DNA of 11,448 nt from CAKZKT01 sp034434235 (GCA_034434235.1 DAOTZV010000183.1:1-11448), one strand, 5' to 3'. Shown: positions 1 to 6,127, counted from the stretch's first letter. Notes: generated by a model from the sequence alone, not told the origin. Program-made: numbers and translations.

Positions 1-548
1 CCCCGCGGCGGGACGGCAGAGAGATCCACGGCCGCCTTGACGGGGGCCTGCGGCGTCACCTGGGCCGGCACAGCCACGGTCTTGCCGGCGCGCAACTCGC
101 GGATCTTGCCGGTGGCGGCATCTGGCGTCATCTGCCCCAGCGGCTCGTCATCAATCACCACGACGGGGGCCAACGCACAGGCGCCCAGGCAACGCACTCC
201 TTCCAATGAAAACTTGCCGTCGGGGCTGGTGTTGCCGGCCTTGATGCCCAGCTCTTTCTCCAGCGTCTCCAGGATCAGGGCGCCGCCTTTGACATGGCAG
301 GCCGTGCCCAGGCACACCTTGCACTGGTGTTCGCCCTTGGGATGCAAGCTGAATGCTTTGAAGAAGGTGGCCAGCCGATAAACGTGACCTGTCGGCAGGC
401 CCACGCGCCTGGCGACCAACTCCAACGCCTGCCGGGGCAGGTAGTTGTATTCGCGCTGGATATCCTGGAGTATGGCGAGGCTGTTGGTCATATCCGCGTC
501 GTAGGAGCGGATGATCTCCTCGACCCGTTCGGGATCATATGCGTTCAT
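1..548 (-). CDS. nuoE: NuoE/HydC-like thioredoxin-fold [2Fe-2S] subunit (3' end outside window)
   Basis: This gene starts at the ATG ending at 548 and is open at base 1, giving 183 residues in the window. The N-terminal part is the helical region typical of NuoE (LAILQDIQREYNYLP at about residues 24-38, then LPTGHVYRLATFF). The thioredoxin-like domain carries the four [2Fe-2S] ligands: C79-x4-C84 (CLGTAC) and C120-x3-C124 (CLGAC), followed by APVVVIDDE. In NADH dehydrogenases and bifurcating hydrogenases or formate dehydrogenases this subunit passes electrons to or from the FMN subunit NuoF, which I expect just beyond the left edge. The start codon overlaps the hdrA stop (ATGA), and a GAAAGGAGG site lies 11 bases upstream, so it is translationally coupled to hdrA. 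The alanine/proline-rich tail after residue 160 is longer than in a minimal NuoE and may be a linker. The fold assignment is secure; the partner is inferred. Confidence 0.9.
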   Translation of the reverse strand, partial: MNAYDPERVEEIIRSYDADMTNSLAILQDIQREYNYLPRQALELVARRVGLPTGHVYRLATFFKAFSLHPKGEHQCKVCLGTACHVKGGALILETLEKELGIKAGNTSPDGKFSLEGVRCLGACALAPVVVIDDEPLGQMTPDAATGKIRELRAGKTVAVPAQVTPQAPVKAAVDLSAVPPR

Positions 549-1390
549 CGGTCGCCGGGCCTCCTTTCACCCACGCTCATGTCGCCCATCTTGATAAGCT
601 TGAGGCGGGGGATGCGCACGGTGAGGCATTCCTGCCAGCACAAACCGCAGCCGGTGCACGCCTCTGGGTCCACGTAGCGGGCCTTCTTGCGCACCTTGAC
701 GGTGAAGTTGCCCACGTAACCCGATACCTCTTCGACTTCGCTGTAGGTCAGGAGCTCAATGTTGGGATGCCGACCGGCATCCATCATCTTGGGCCCCAGT
801 ATTCAGGTGCTACAGTCGAGCGTGGGGAACGTCTTATCGAGTTGGGCCATGTGCCCGCCGATAGACGGCTCCCGCTCGACCAGATACACCTTGTAACCGG
901 CATCGGCGATGGTGAGCGCGGCCTGAATGCCCGCGATGCCGCCGCCAACCACCAGCGCGGCCGGGGTCACCGGCTCCTTGCGCGAGTAGAGCGGTTCTTG
1001 CAGGGCCACGCGCATCACGGCCGCGTTGACCAGCCGCTTGGCCTTCTCCGTGCCCTGGGCAACATCGTCCACCACCCACGACACGTGCTCGCGGATATTG
1101 GCCATGGCGAAGTGATACGGGTTCATCCCGGCGGCTGCAACTGCGCTCTGGAAGGTCGGCTCGTGCATGCGCGGAGAGCACGCCGCGACCACCAGACGGT
1201 TCAGCCCCAGCTCCTGGATGTCCTTTTGGATCATCTTCTGGCCGGGGTCCGAGCACATGTACTTGTACTCGCGCGCGACGACGACATTGGGCAGGCCCGA
1301 GGCGAATTTGACCACCTCGGGCACGTTGACCGTGGCCGCGATGTTCACACCACAGTCACAAACATAGACGCCGATTTTGGGTTGTTCCAT
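545..1390 (-). CDS. hdrA: Short HdrA-like FAD/iron-sulfur subunit with in-frame TGA (probable selenocysteine 196)
   Basis: The start is set by an AGGAGGT site 7 bases before the ATG at 1390. Read through one TGA (803-805), it gives 281 residues. The N-terminal domain has CDCG (residues 11-14), C46 and AACSPRMHEPTF (C71), as in HdrA. The FAD dinucleotide motif GGGIAGIQAAL begins at about 149. The family motif C-S-x-C-I-L-x-P-K-M then reads C193-S-T-TGA-I-L-G-P-K-M, so the stop sits exactly on a conserved cysteine. After it the frame continues with typical HdrA sequence (HPNIELLTYSEVEEV) and a ferredoxin motif C245-x2-C-x2-C-x3-C255. A SECIS-like hairpin follows the TGA. HdrA normally carries the bifurcating flavin and bridges HdrBC to an electron donor. 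Usual length is about 650 residues; this protein ends 26 residues after the inserted ferredoxin motif and lacks the rest of the FAD domain and the C-terminal ferredoxins. The stop overlaps the nuoE start by ATGA, so the short form looks genuine and not window-edge loss. Confidence 0.88.
765..782 (-). promoter_or_regulatory. Bacterial SECIS-like hairpin in hdrA
   Basis: On the minus strand GGATGCC, loop GGTC, GGCATCC forms a perfect 7-bp stem with a four-base loop. The first loop base lies 27 bases after the TGA at 803-805. Known bacterial SECIS elements lie within the coding region just downstream of UGA, with a short stem whose small apical loop begins with G and, in E. coli fdhF, contains GGUC. 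The match in position, stem and loop is what SelB would need. It is also part of the coding sequence (codons for M-D-A-G-R-H-P). I have not computed a folding energy. Confidence 0.75.
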
Positions 1391-1421
1391 GAACGGTACC
1401 TCCTGAGTTGGATGGGCCATC

Positions 1422-1448
1422 CACGAATGAGAACACGAATGCACGAAT
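1422..1448. repeat. Three CACGAAT repeats between the spoIIE-like gene and hdrA
   Basis: CACGAAT occurs at 1422-1428, 1434-1440 and 1442-1448 in the 71-base gap between the two genes. An adjacent near-perfect palindrome, GGATGG-G-CCATCC, lies at 1410-1422. The hdrA ribosome binding site follows. The repeats resemble the other GAAT/GATT-type islands at 1989-2064 and 2642-2683. No function is evident. Confidence 0.6.
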
Positions 1449-1461
1449 CGAGGGGGGGCGC

Positions 1462-2637
1462 CTACACATACTCCATGGCCACCAGCTTCCCCCGCGCCCG
1501 CAACGCCTCGGCCACGCGCGCCACGGCCGACTTGCGCAGCGGCGTGCCATCCCGTTCGGTCTGCGCCGGGTTGACGGCCAGACCGACCACGAAGGTCACT
1601 TTATCGGCCGCCAGCAGCAGCCTCGCCAGGCGGGAAGCGCCATCGCCACGGCCCGCCAGTTCGGCCGGCCGTCCGACCGCAGCCAACCGGTCGGCCGCGG
1701 CACGCAACGTCACCACCCCTTCCGTGACCAGCGCCACCGGCTCAATGCCGTCCCGCGTCACCAGCCGCGCGGTGGGCGGCACGTCCCGCCAGCCATCCGC
1801 CGGCCGCGGCTCGAGGATCAACGCGGCATCCAACAGCCGGGCCGCCACCTGCGCCGTGGTATCTCCGCAGATGATGCGCGTCCCCTTCTCGGCCATCAAC
1901 CGCGCCAACGCCTCCCCGTCTCGCCGCCGGTCGGCCGGCGGCCCGCTCCAGACCGTGGCCGTGCACATGGGACGGATGAAAAGCGCAAGAATGGCGAACG
2001 GCGAATGACGAATGGCGGGTTTACCATTTTGCTGATTCACTGATTCGCCGATTCGCTGATTCGCAATTCGTACCAACGCACCTGCCAACTGCTCCGCATC
2101 GCAGCCGGTTGCGGTCAGCCGCCGGACGGCAAGGGCGATCGCGCGCCAGCTCCACGAGCGAACATCCCCGCACGCCCCGATGTAGCTCTCGCTCACCAGC
2201 GCCAGGTGATCGCCCGCCTGGACGGTGAAATCGCAGCGGCGGACCAGGCGGCCGGCCATCTCCTCCTCCACAACCGGCAAAAGGACGCAATCGCCTTTGC
2301 GGGCCATGAAGAGAGGCGGCGCATCTATCTCGGCCAGCTCCGCCCGGCCGTCCCGGCCAATGCGCAGGAGCGCAACCGCGACGTGCTCGCCCGCTGGCAG
2401 GGCGGCGAGCACGTCGGCCACGGCCTCGGCCATCTCAGCGCCGGCGTTCAGGCGGGTTGCCATGCGCTGCGCCAGACGATCCGCGAAACCCGTCGCCTGA
2501 CGCTCATCTCCCGTTCCCCCGCCGCTCACCAGGGCCGCCGCAAATCCCTCTTCGCTTGTCAAAGTGCTCGCCATCCCGGCCGCCGTCCGATCCCCGGCCG
2601 GCCAGGTTGCCCACGCACGCTCAACCCACAACCGCAC
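1462..2637 (-). CDS. Degenerate SpoIIE/PPM-like protein of hydrogenase-type accessory clusters
   Basis: The protein has 391 residues from the GTG at 2637; a second GTG at 2640 is possible. I chose this start because VRLWVERAWATWPAGD lines up with the usual beginning of the family, and more upstream starts lie inside a simple repeat. The overall pattern is that of SpoIIE-family proteins encoded beside NuoE/NuoF-type hydrogenases: an N-terminal phosphatase-like domain, then a C-terminal domain beginning TVWSGPPADRRRDGEALARLM and containing ICGDTTAQVAARLL. SpoIIE/PPM phosphatases need aspartates in an N-terminal A-D-G-x-G-type motif and a late G-D-D motif. Here the first reads V-S-G-G-G-T-G (37-43), and the second region is replaced by residues encoded by tandem repeats (about 191-217). 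Catalysis is therefore doubtful and a structural or sensing role is more likely. It lies 33 bases after the PHP gene and 71 before hdrA. Family call moderately secure; inactivity is inference. Confidence 0.7.
   Translation of the reverse strand: MRLWVERAWATWPAGDRTAAGMASTLTSEEGFAAALVSGGGTGDERQATGFADRLAQRMATRLNAGAEMAEAVADVLAALPAGEHVAVALLRIGRDGRAELAEIDAPPLFMARKGDCVLLPVVEEEMAGRLVRRCDFTVQAGDHLALVSESYIGACGDVRSWSWRAIALAVRRLTATGCDAEQLAGALVRIANQRIGESVNQQNGKPAIRHSPFAILALFIRPMCTATVWSGPPADRRRDGEALARLMAEKGTRIICGDTTAQVAARLLDAALILEPRPADGWRDVPPTARLVTRDGIEPVALVTEGVVTLRAAADRLAAVGRPAELAGRGDGASRLARLLLAADKVTFVVGLAVNPAQTERDGTPLRKSAVARVAEALRARGKLVAMEYV
1989..2064. repeat. Two tandem repeat tracts inside the SpoIIE-like gene
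   Basis: On the plus strand, four 7-mers run from 1989 to 2016 (GAATGGC, GAACGGC, GAATGAC, GAATGGC). Four 8-mers run from 2033 to 2064 (TGATTCAC, TGATTCGC, CGATTCGC, TGATTCGC). Both lie in the open reading frame and encode the atypical stretch around NQRIGESVNQQ and AIRHSPFAILAL. They look like intergenic filler captured in a gene, and they lie where the phosphatase G-D-D motif would be expected. Confidence 0.8.
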
Positions 2638-2641
2638 CACG

Positions 2642-2683
2642 CCCAATCCCCAATCCCCAATCCCCAATCCCTAATCCCCTATC
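2642..2683. repeat. CCCAATC heptamer array across the PHP stop and SpoIIE-like start
   Basis: Four CCCAATC units in a row (2642-2669) are followed by two degraded units (CCTAATC, then CCCTATC) to 2683; the minus strand reads as GATTGGG repeats. The array contains the TAG stop of the PHP gene (2671-2673) and ends just before the GTG start of the next gene. It resembles the other repeat islands in its GATT/GAAT core. It could be slippage-prone and could set the spacing of the next start. Confidence 0.85.
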
Positions 2684-3435
2684 TTTGTTGAACTCACCCC
2701 ATCCACCCACACCCCGCGCTCGCCCACGCCGGCCAGCGCCAGCGCCAGCTCCGCCACGGTGCGATGCATCACTTTGATGGTGGTGCGCCGGTGGATCTCG
2801 CTCAACCGGTGCGCATCGCTGTCCGCGATCAGCCCGTAGCGCGCCAGTTGTGGAAAACGGGATCGGGCCTCTTTCGTGCCGAGCAGGTGCGAGATCTCCA
2901 CGCCCGGGATGTCCAAATCGGCCGGGATGAAGCCCAGGTTGGCGATGATGCTGTACATCGGCCGATCCACGTGGGCCGGCACGCACAACCCGCCCAGGGC
3001 ACGCACCCCCCGAACGACCTCCTCCACGCTGAGGGAGGTGGAGGTGGCGAGCAGCCGTTCGTTATAGCCGATCGGCTCGCCGTCGGCTGCCAACACCACC
3101 TGTTCGCCGAAGACCTCCGGCCGGTTCTTGAGCGGCGGCAGGCTGGCGTAGACCGTTTCCTGCCAGCGCAGCGCCTGCTCCAGCGTGTCGAACAGGCACA
3201 ACAGATGCACTTCCTCGCGCGATTGCACCTCCATCCCCGGCCAGACCACGATCCCGGTCCCCTGGCCGGCCCGGATCACCGCGGCGGCGTTCTCGGCCGA
3301 GTTGTGATCGGTCACCGCGATCAGATCCAGCCCCTCCTCTTGCGCCCGCGCCACGATCAGATCGGGCAACATCTCCGCCTCGGCGCACGCGGAGAGGACC
3401 GTATGGATGTGCAGATCCGCAGCGAAAAACGGCAT
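2671..3435 (-). CDS. PHP-domain metal-dependent phosphoesterase
   Basis: The protein has 254 residues from the ATG at 3435. PHP-family metal ligands are all visible: D7-L-H9-I-H11 at the N-terminus, T-D43-H44 (VTDHNS), G-M-E69, H77 (EVHLLCLFD), A-H155-V-D and D205-S-D207-A-H209. PHP enzymes hydrolyse phosphate esters with a two- or three-metal centre; examples are histidinol phosphatase, DNA polymerase proofreading domains and nucleoside 3',5'-bisphosphate phosphatases. The exact substrate cannot be read from the sequence. A gene of this kind is regularly found beside DRTGG, HATPase and SpoIIE-like genes in bifurcating hydrogenase clusters. It starts 15 bases after the HATPase stop and its last codons run into the heptamer repeat, so its C-terminus (KIGD) may be partly repeat-derived. 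Confidence 0.88.
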   Translation of the reverse strand: MPFFAADLHIHTVLSACAEAEMLPDLIVARAQEEGLDLIAVTDHNSAENAAAVIRAGQGTGIVVWPGMEVQSREEVHLLCLFDTLEQALRWQETVYASLPPLKNRPEVFGEQVVLAADGEPIGYNERLLATSTSLSVEEVVRGVRALGGLCVPAHVDRPMYSIIANLGFIPADLDIPGVEISHLLGTKEARSRFPQLARYGLIADSDAHRLSEIHRRTTIKVMHRTVAELALALAGVGERGVWVDGVSSTKIGD

Positions 3436-3450
3436 GGCGCCACACAGAAC

Positions 3451-4035
3451 TCAGCCCACTGCCGAAAGCCCGGCTTCCCCTTCGGCAAGCAGTTTTTGCA
3501 ACCACTCCCTGACGGCCGGATGGCTCAAAGACACATCGCCCAGCTCGGCCTTGATCTCCCGGGTATCGAACTCGAATTCCTGGACCTCCGGCCCGTTGTC
3601 TTCGCCTGTCTCCCCCGCTCCTGTTGCTCTCCGATGCACATAATGCACATCACAGGTCGCGCCCAAAATGAACGACAACAACGTGCCGGCCATGTCGCCC
3701 AGCGGCGCCCGGTCGAGATGGCTGTGCTGAAAAGTGGCCGTCAACGTGGTGCCTTTGCCGGGCTCCGATGTGATGGCGAAATCGCCGTTACAGTGCTCTG
3801 CTGCGGCTTTGAAAAGGGGGATGCCCAACCCTACTCGCCGCGTCTGGCGCGTGGTGAAAAACGGATCGGTCGCTCGCGCCAGCGTCGCCGCGTCCATCCC
3901 CCGGCCATTGTCGCGGACGGTGATCGTCAGCCGGTCGGCCGGCAGGTCTTCGTCCACGACCAGCTCGACCACCGTCGCACCCGCCTCCAACGAATTCTGC
4001 AAGGCATCCAGGATGTGGAGACTCAGCTCGCGCAT
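3451..4035 (-). CDS. Small HATPase-domain (GHKL) protein, anti-sigma/kinase-like
   Basis: The protein has 194 residues from the ATG at 4035. That start is chosen because MRELSLHILDALQNS matches the usual beginning of this family; a GTG at 4119 would add 28 residues, and neither has a convincing SD site. ATP-binding motifs are present: N-box (H7 to N14, then EAGA), D42-N-G-R-G (G1), a short lid with DPFFTTRQTRRVGLGIPLF (G2) and GKGTTLTATF. There is no histidine phosphorylation domain, so it is not a classical sensor kinase; it resembles the RsbW/SpoIIAB-like or stand-alone ATPase proteins that pair with SpoIIE-family phosphatases. After about residue 125 it has a C-terminal region ending EWLQKLLAEGEAGLSAVG. 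It lies between DRTGG and PHP genes, the order seen in hydrogenase accessory clusters. The partner and target are unknown. Confidence 0.85.
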   Translation of the reverse strand: MRELSLHILDALQNSLEAGATVVELVVDEDLPADRLTITVRDNGRGMDAATLARATDPFFTTRQTRRVGLGIPLFKAAAEHCNGDFAITSEPGKGTTLTATFQHSHLDRAPLGDMAGTLLSFILGATCDVHYVHRRATGAGETGEDNGPEVQEFEFDTREIKAELGDVSLSHPAVREWLQKLLAEGEAGLSAVG

Positions 4036-4122
4036 ACAGGCCGACCAATGCCTCAGATCGGGCGATTCGATACTGCGAGCGGCACAATCGTCCGCGGCAA
4101 AACGCTCACCGGTGAACACCGC

Positions 4123-4461
4123 TCACTTCACGCCCAGATCGTACAACCGACCGGCCAATTGATAGGAGGTCAGGGGCGTGGCCAACAGAGGAACACCTTC
4201 CTGGTCGGCCTTTTCCACGGTCGCCGGCTCGATCCTGGCCCCCTCGGTGACGACGATCCCCGCCAGGTTCACCAGGCTGGCCACCGCCACGATGTTGGGA
4301 TGTCCCTGCACGGTCAACCACAGGTTCCCCTCTTTCGCCCTGGCCATCACGTAGCTGAGCAGATCGCACGCGTAACCGCCCGTGACCTCCCTCTCGGCCA
4401 CCTGATTTGCCCCGGCGCGGACCTCCAGCGCCAGCCTGTCTACGATTTCAGCGAGCTTCAT
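4123..4461 (-). CDS. DRTGG-domain protein (copy 1)
   Basis: The protein has 112 residues. The ATG at 4461 is preferred because GGGAGG lies 4 bases upstream and the start MKLAEIVDRL matches that of copy 2 (MKLSEVLRVI). It has the single-domain DRTGG architecture: an N-terminal region, GGYACDLLSYVMARAKEGNLWLT in the middle, then a Rossmann-like half with VASLVNLAGIVVTEG and a C-terminal GVPLLATPLTSYQLAGRLYDLGV. DRTGG domains are also found in some phosphotransacetylases and CBS-containing pyrophosphatases. Their biochemical role is not firmly established, and ligand binding or signalling is likely. It follows hdrB after 48 bases. Unlike copy 2 it lacks a cysteine-containing TCGKLYKAGLPSCG tail. 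Confidence 0.85.
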   Translation of the reverse strand: MKLAEIVDRLALEVRAGANQVAEREVTGGYACDLLSYVMARAKEGNLWLTVQGHPNIVAVASLVNLAGIVVTEGARIEPATVEKADQEGVPLLATPLTSYQLAGRLYDLGVK

Positions 4462-4509
4462 TGCGCCTCCCAGGGCGGCGGGCCCCGCCATGCACGTTCG
4501 GCAAGCGCG

Positions 4510-5379
4510 TCAGGCCGCGAGCTTTGCCAATGCCGGCTCGACCGGGACGACGTGCCGCTTGAACTGCAGCTCGCGCTCCGGCAGGCCGAACGCCAGGCCG
4601 ATCAATTGCGGCAAGAAGGTGACCGGGATCTTGATCGGCTTGCCGAGCACGCGCGAGACCTTGTCCTGGTACGAATCCAGGTTCATGTGGCACATCGGAC
4701 ATACCGTGGTGATGCAATCGGCGGGCAGGGCCGCGTCCAGGATGCTGCCGGCGATGCGCAGGCCGAGCTCCGGCTTGGTGGTCAACAGCGCGGTGCCGCA
4801 GCAGGTCGCCTCCTGCAAGTGATGGTAGACGGTGGCCCCCAGCGCCTCCAGGATGCCCACCATGGACCAGGGCCGCTGTCCGTCGTCGTAGGACGCGTAG
4901 GGCCGCACCGTCTGACAGCCGTAGTAGGGCGCCACCTTGAGCCCCGTCAGCGGCCGCACCACCCGTTCGGCGATGGCCGCCGGGCCGAAGTCGTTGGCCA
5001 ACACGTCCAGCATGTGGCGCACGGTGATGGTGCCGCCGTAGCTCAGGTTCTCGACCTCCAGCGCCTGGTTGACGCGGGCCAGGGTGGCCGGATCGGCGAC
5101 GGCCGCGTTGGTGCGCGCGAAGCTGGTGAAGCACGCGCTGCAGCCCACCACCATCGTCCGGCTGTTCCCCATCTTCTCGGCGATGGCCATGTTGCGCGCC
5201 GGCAGCGCCAGGCCCAGCAGGTCGCTCATCACGGGGGCCACGCTGGCGCCGCAGCAGGTCCAATCCTCGAGCTCCCGGATCTCGGCGCCCAGGGCTCTGA
5301 AGACGGCCAACATGGCGCTCTTGTATTCCTGCGCCGAGGCGTCCATCGAGCAGCCGGGGTAGAAAAGATACGACTTCAT
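4510..5379 (-). CDS. hdrB: HdrB-like subunit with two CCG domains
   Basis: The protein has 289 residues and begins MKSYLFYPGC, the usual HdrB start. Both cysteine-rich CCG domains are complete: C10, C42-C43-G, C80-x2-C83 and C155, C193-C194-G, C227-x2-C230. In the Hdr family these ligands hold non-cubane [4Fe-4S] clusters that reduce a disulfide or accept electrons. The soluble HdrB normally works with HdrC and HdrA. The ATG overlaps the hdrC stop by four bases (ATGA), which argues for coupled translation. All ten expected cysteines being present indicates this operon is under selection, which matters for reading the stop codons in hdrC and hdrA. The natural substrate in a bacterium without CoM/CoB is unknown; an electron carrier or cellular disulfide is possible. 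Confidence 0.95.
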   Translation of the reverse strand: MKSYLFYPGCSMDASAQEYKSAMLAVFRALGAEIRELEDWTCCGASVAPVMSDLLGLALPARNMAIAEKMGNSRTMVVGCSACFTSFARTNAAVADPATLARVNQALEVENLSYGGTITVRHMLDVLANDFGPAAIAERVVRPLTGLKVAPYYGCQTVRPYASYDDGQRPWSMVGILEALGATVYHHLQEATCCGTALLTTKPELGLRIAGSILDAALPADCITTVCPMCHMNLDSYQDKVSRVLGKPIKIPVTFLPQLIGLAFGLPERELQFKRHVVPVEPALAKLAA

Positions 5380-5954
5380 TTGCGCCCCTCCAGCTCAGCC
5401 ACCCGGTCGAACAGCTTCGCCAGCTTGCCCTCGCCCCGCAACATGGGCAGCTCCGGCTTCAGCTTGCCGCGGCGCAACAAGGTCAGGCCCATCGTGGCAT
5501 AGCCGAGCGCCTCCAGCGGATTGGTCGAGAGGAAGTAGCGCGCCATGAACTCGGTCTCGCGCATCCGGCCGTAGCGGCGCATGACGTCGCTGAAGGCGAG
5601 ATAGAACTGGGTGCTTTCGCGATACTGCTTGATCTGGTACTGGATGGCAAGCTGCTTGAGCTTGGCGATCGTCTCGGTGAGGGGAATCCCGCGCGGGCAA
5701 CGCACCTGGCACTGATAACAGATGCTGCACAACCACATGGTCTTGCTGCGCAGCACATCCTCCACCAGGCCCAACTGCACCATCCGCCACATCTTGCGCG
5801 GGGTGATGTCCATGGCCGAGGCGGAAGGGCAAGAAGCGGTACAGGTGCCGCACTAGATGCAGGTGCGAAGCTGTTGGCCGGCGGGAGTTAAACGATCGCT
5901 GAAAGCCGGATCCCGCTTGATGTCGGTGAGGACGATGACCTCAGGCGCTGTCAC
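5376..5954 (-). CDS. hdrC: HdrC-like iron-sulfur subunit interrupted by in-frame TAG
   Basis: The start is the GTG at 5954 with AAGGAGG 7 bases upstream. The frame runs 192 codons to the hdrB overlap, with one TAG at codon 34 (5853-5855). Either side is clear HdrC: the first cluster motif reads C32-I-TAG-C35-G-T-C38-T-A-S-C42-P and the second is C76-x2-C79-x2-C82-x3-C86-P. HdrC carries two [4Fe-4S] clusters that relay electrons from HdrA to HdrB. The position of the TAG is commonly glutamine in this family (C-I-Q-C-G-T-C), so one CAG-to-TAG change would explain it. Options: a real nonsense mutation (with possible restart at the ATG at 5813, losing the first cluster), a sequence error, or suppression/readthrough. 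The frame is otherwise open, with no frameshift. It is the first gene after the structured leader, so it heads the hdr transcript. Confidence 0.85.
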
Positions 5955-5964
5955 TGGATAGCCT

Positions 5965-5993
5965 CCTTGCTGGCATGCAGCCAACGGTCAAGG
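5965..5993 (-). promoter_or_regulatory. Hairpin pairing with part of the hdrC Shine-Dalgarno site
   Basis: In the minus-strand RNA, CCTTG (5993-5989) can pair with CAAGG (5969-5965), and TTGGC (5984-5980) with GCCAG (5974-5970), leaving a 5-base loop and a 4-base bulge. The SD site AAGGAGG occupies 5968-5962, so its first four bases would be buried. This could limit hdrC translation until melted. Confidence 0.45.
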
Positions 5994-6001
5994 TACGATC
6001 C

Positions 6002-6034
6002 CCTGAAAGCGCGCGCCATGTCGGCGCTCTCAGG
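6002..6034 (-). promoter_or_regulatory. 11-bp leader hairpin upstream of hdrC
   Basis: Minus strand CCTGAGAGCGC (6034-6024) pairs with GCGCTTTCAGG (6012-6002) around an 11-base loop. All eleven positions pair in the hdr-sense RNA, one as G-U; in the plus-strand RNA that position would be an A-C mismatch. No T-tract follows, so it is not a standard terminator. An alternative inner stem GCGCC/GGCGC is possible. Confidence 0.5.
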
Positions 6035-6071
6035 TACAACGGGCATGGAATCGCCGCAAACGACAACGGCC

Positions 6072-6127
6072 GTTTTGTGATAAAACGCACGATCTGTGCG
6101 TAGAGTATACTCTCTTTTATCAAAAAC
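6072..6127. promoter_or_regulatory. Three-way-junction inverted repeat in hdr leader
   Basis: The outer arms TGATAAAA (6078-6085) and TTTTATCA (6115-6122) are perfect complements. They extend by GTTTT/AAAAC (6072-6076 with 6123-6127) with one bulged G. Enclosed are two small hairpins: CGCAC-gatct-GTGCG (6086-6100) and the 12-base palindrome AGAGTATACTCT (6102-6113). It is AT-rich in a GC-rich window. It could be a leader RNA domain, an operator, or a weak terminator for the upstream kinase operon, because on the minus strand ACGCAC/GTGCGT is followed by T's. Confidence 0.5.

Noticed and set aside
803..805. Reading the hdrA TGA as an ordinary stop or frameshift giving two separate genes
   Set aside because: Both halves are in the same frame with continuous HdrA homology, the stop sits on a conserved cysteine, and a SECIS-like hairpin follows.
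539..2008. A 489-codon open frame on the plus strand
   Set aside because: It is antisense to HdrA and the SpoIIE-like gene and shows no family signature; a GC-driven shadow.
1985..2683. A CRISPR array
   Set aside because: The units are 7-8 bases in direct tandem, without spacers or 23-37 base repeats.
2764..5502. A 912-codon open frame on the plus strand
   Set aside because: It lies antisense to PHP, HATPase, DRTGG, HdrB and part of HdrC, all of which have clear family motifs. Its translation is low in recognisable motifs and rich in Arg, Gln, His and Gly, as expected of a shadow frame in GC-rich DNA.
5853..5855. Pyrrolysine as the meaning of the hdrC TAG
   Set aside because: The residue is not a known pyrrolysine site and no Pyl genes are visible. 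I keep it only as one thing to check, not as a call.
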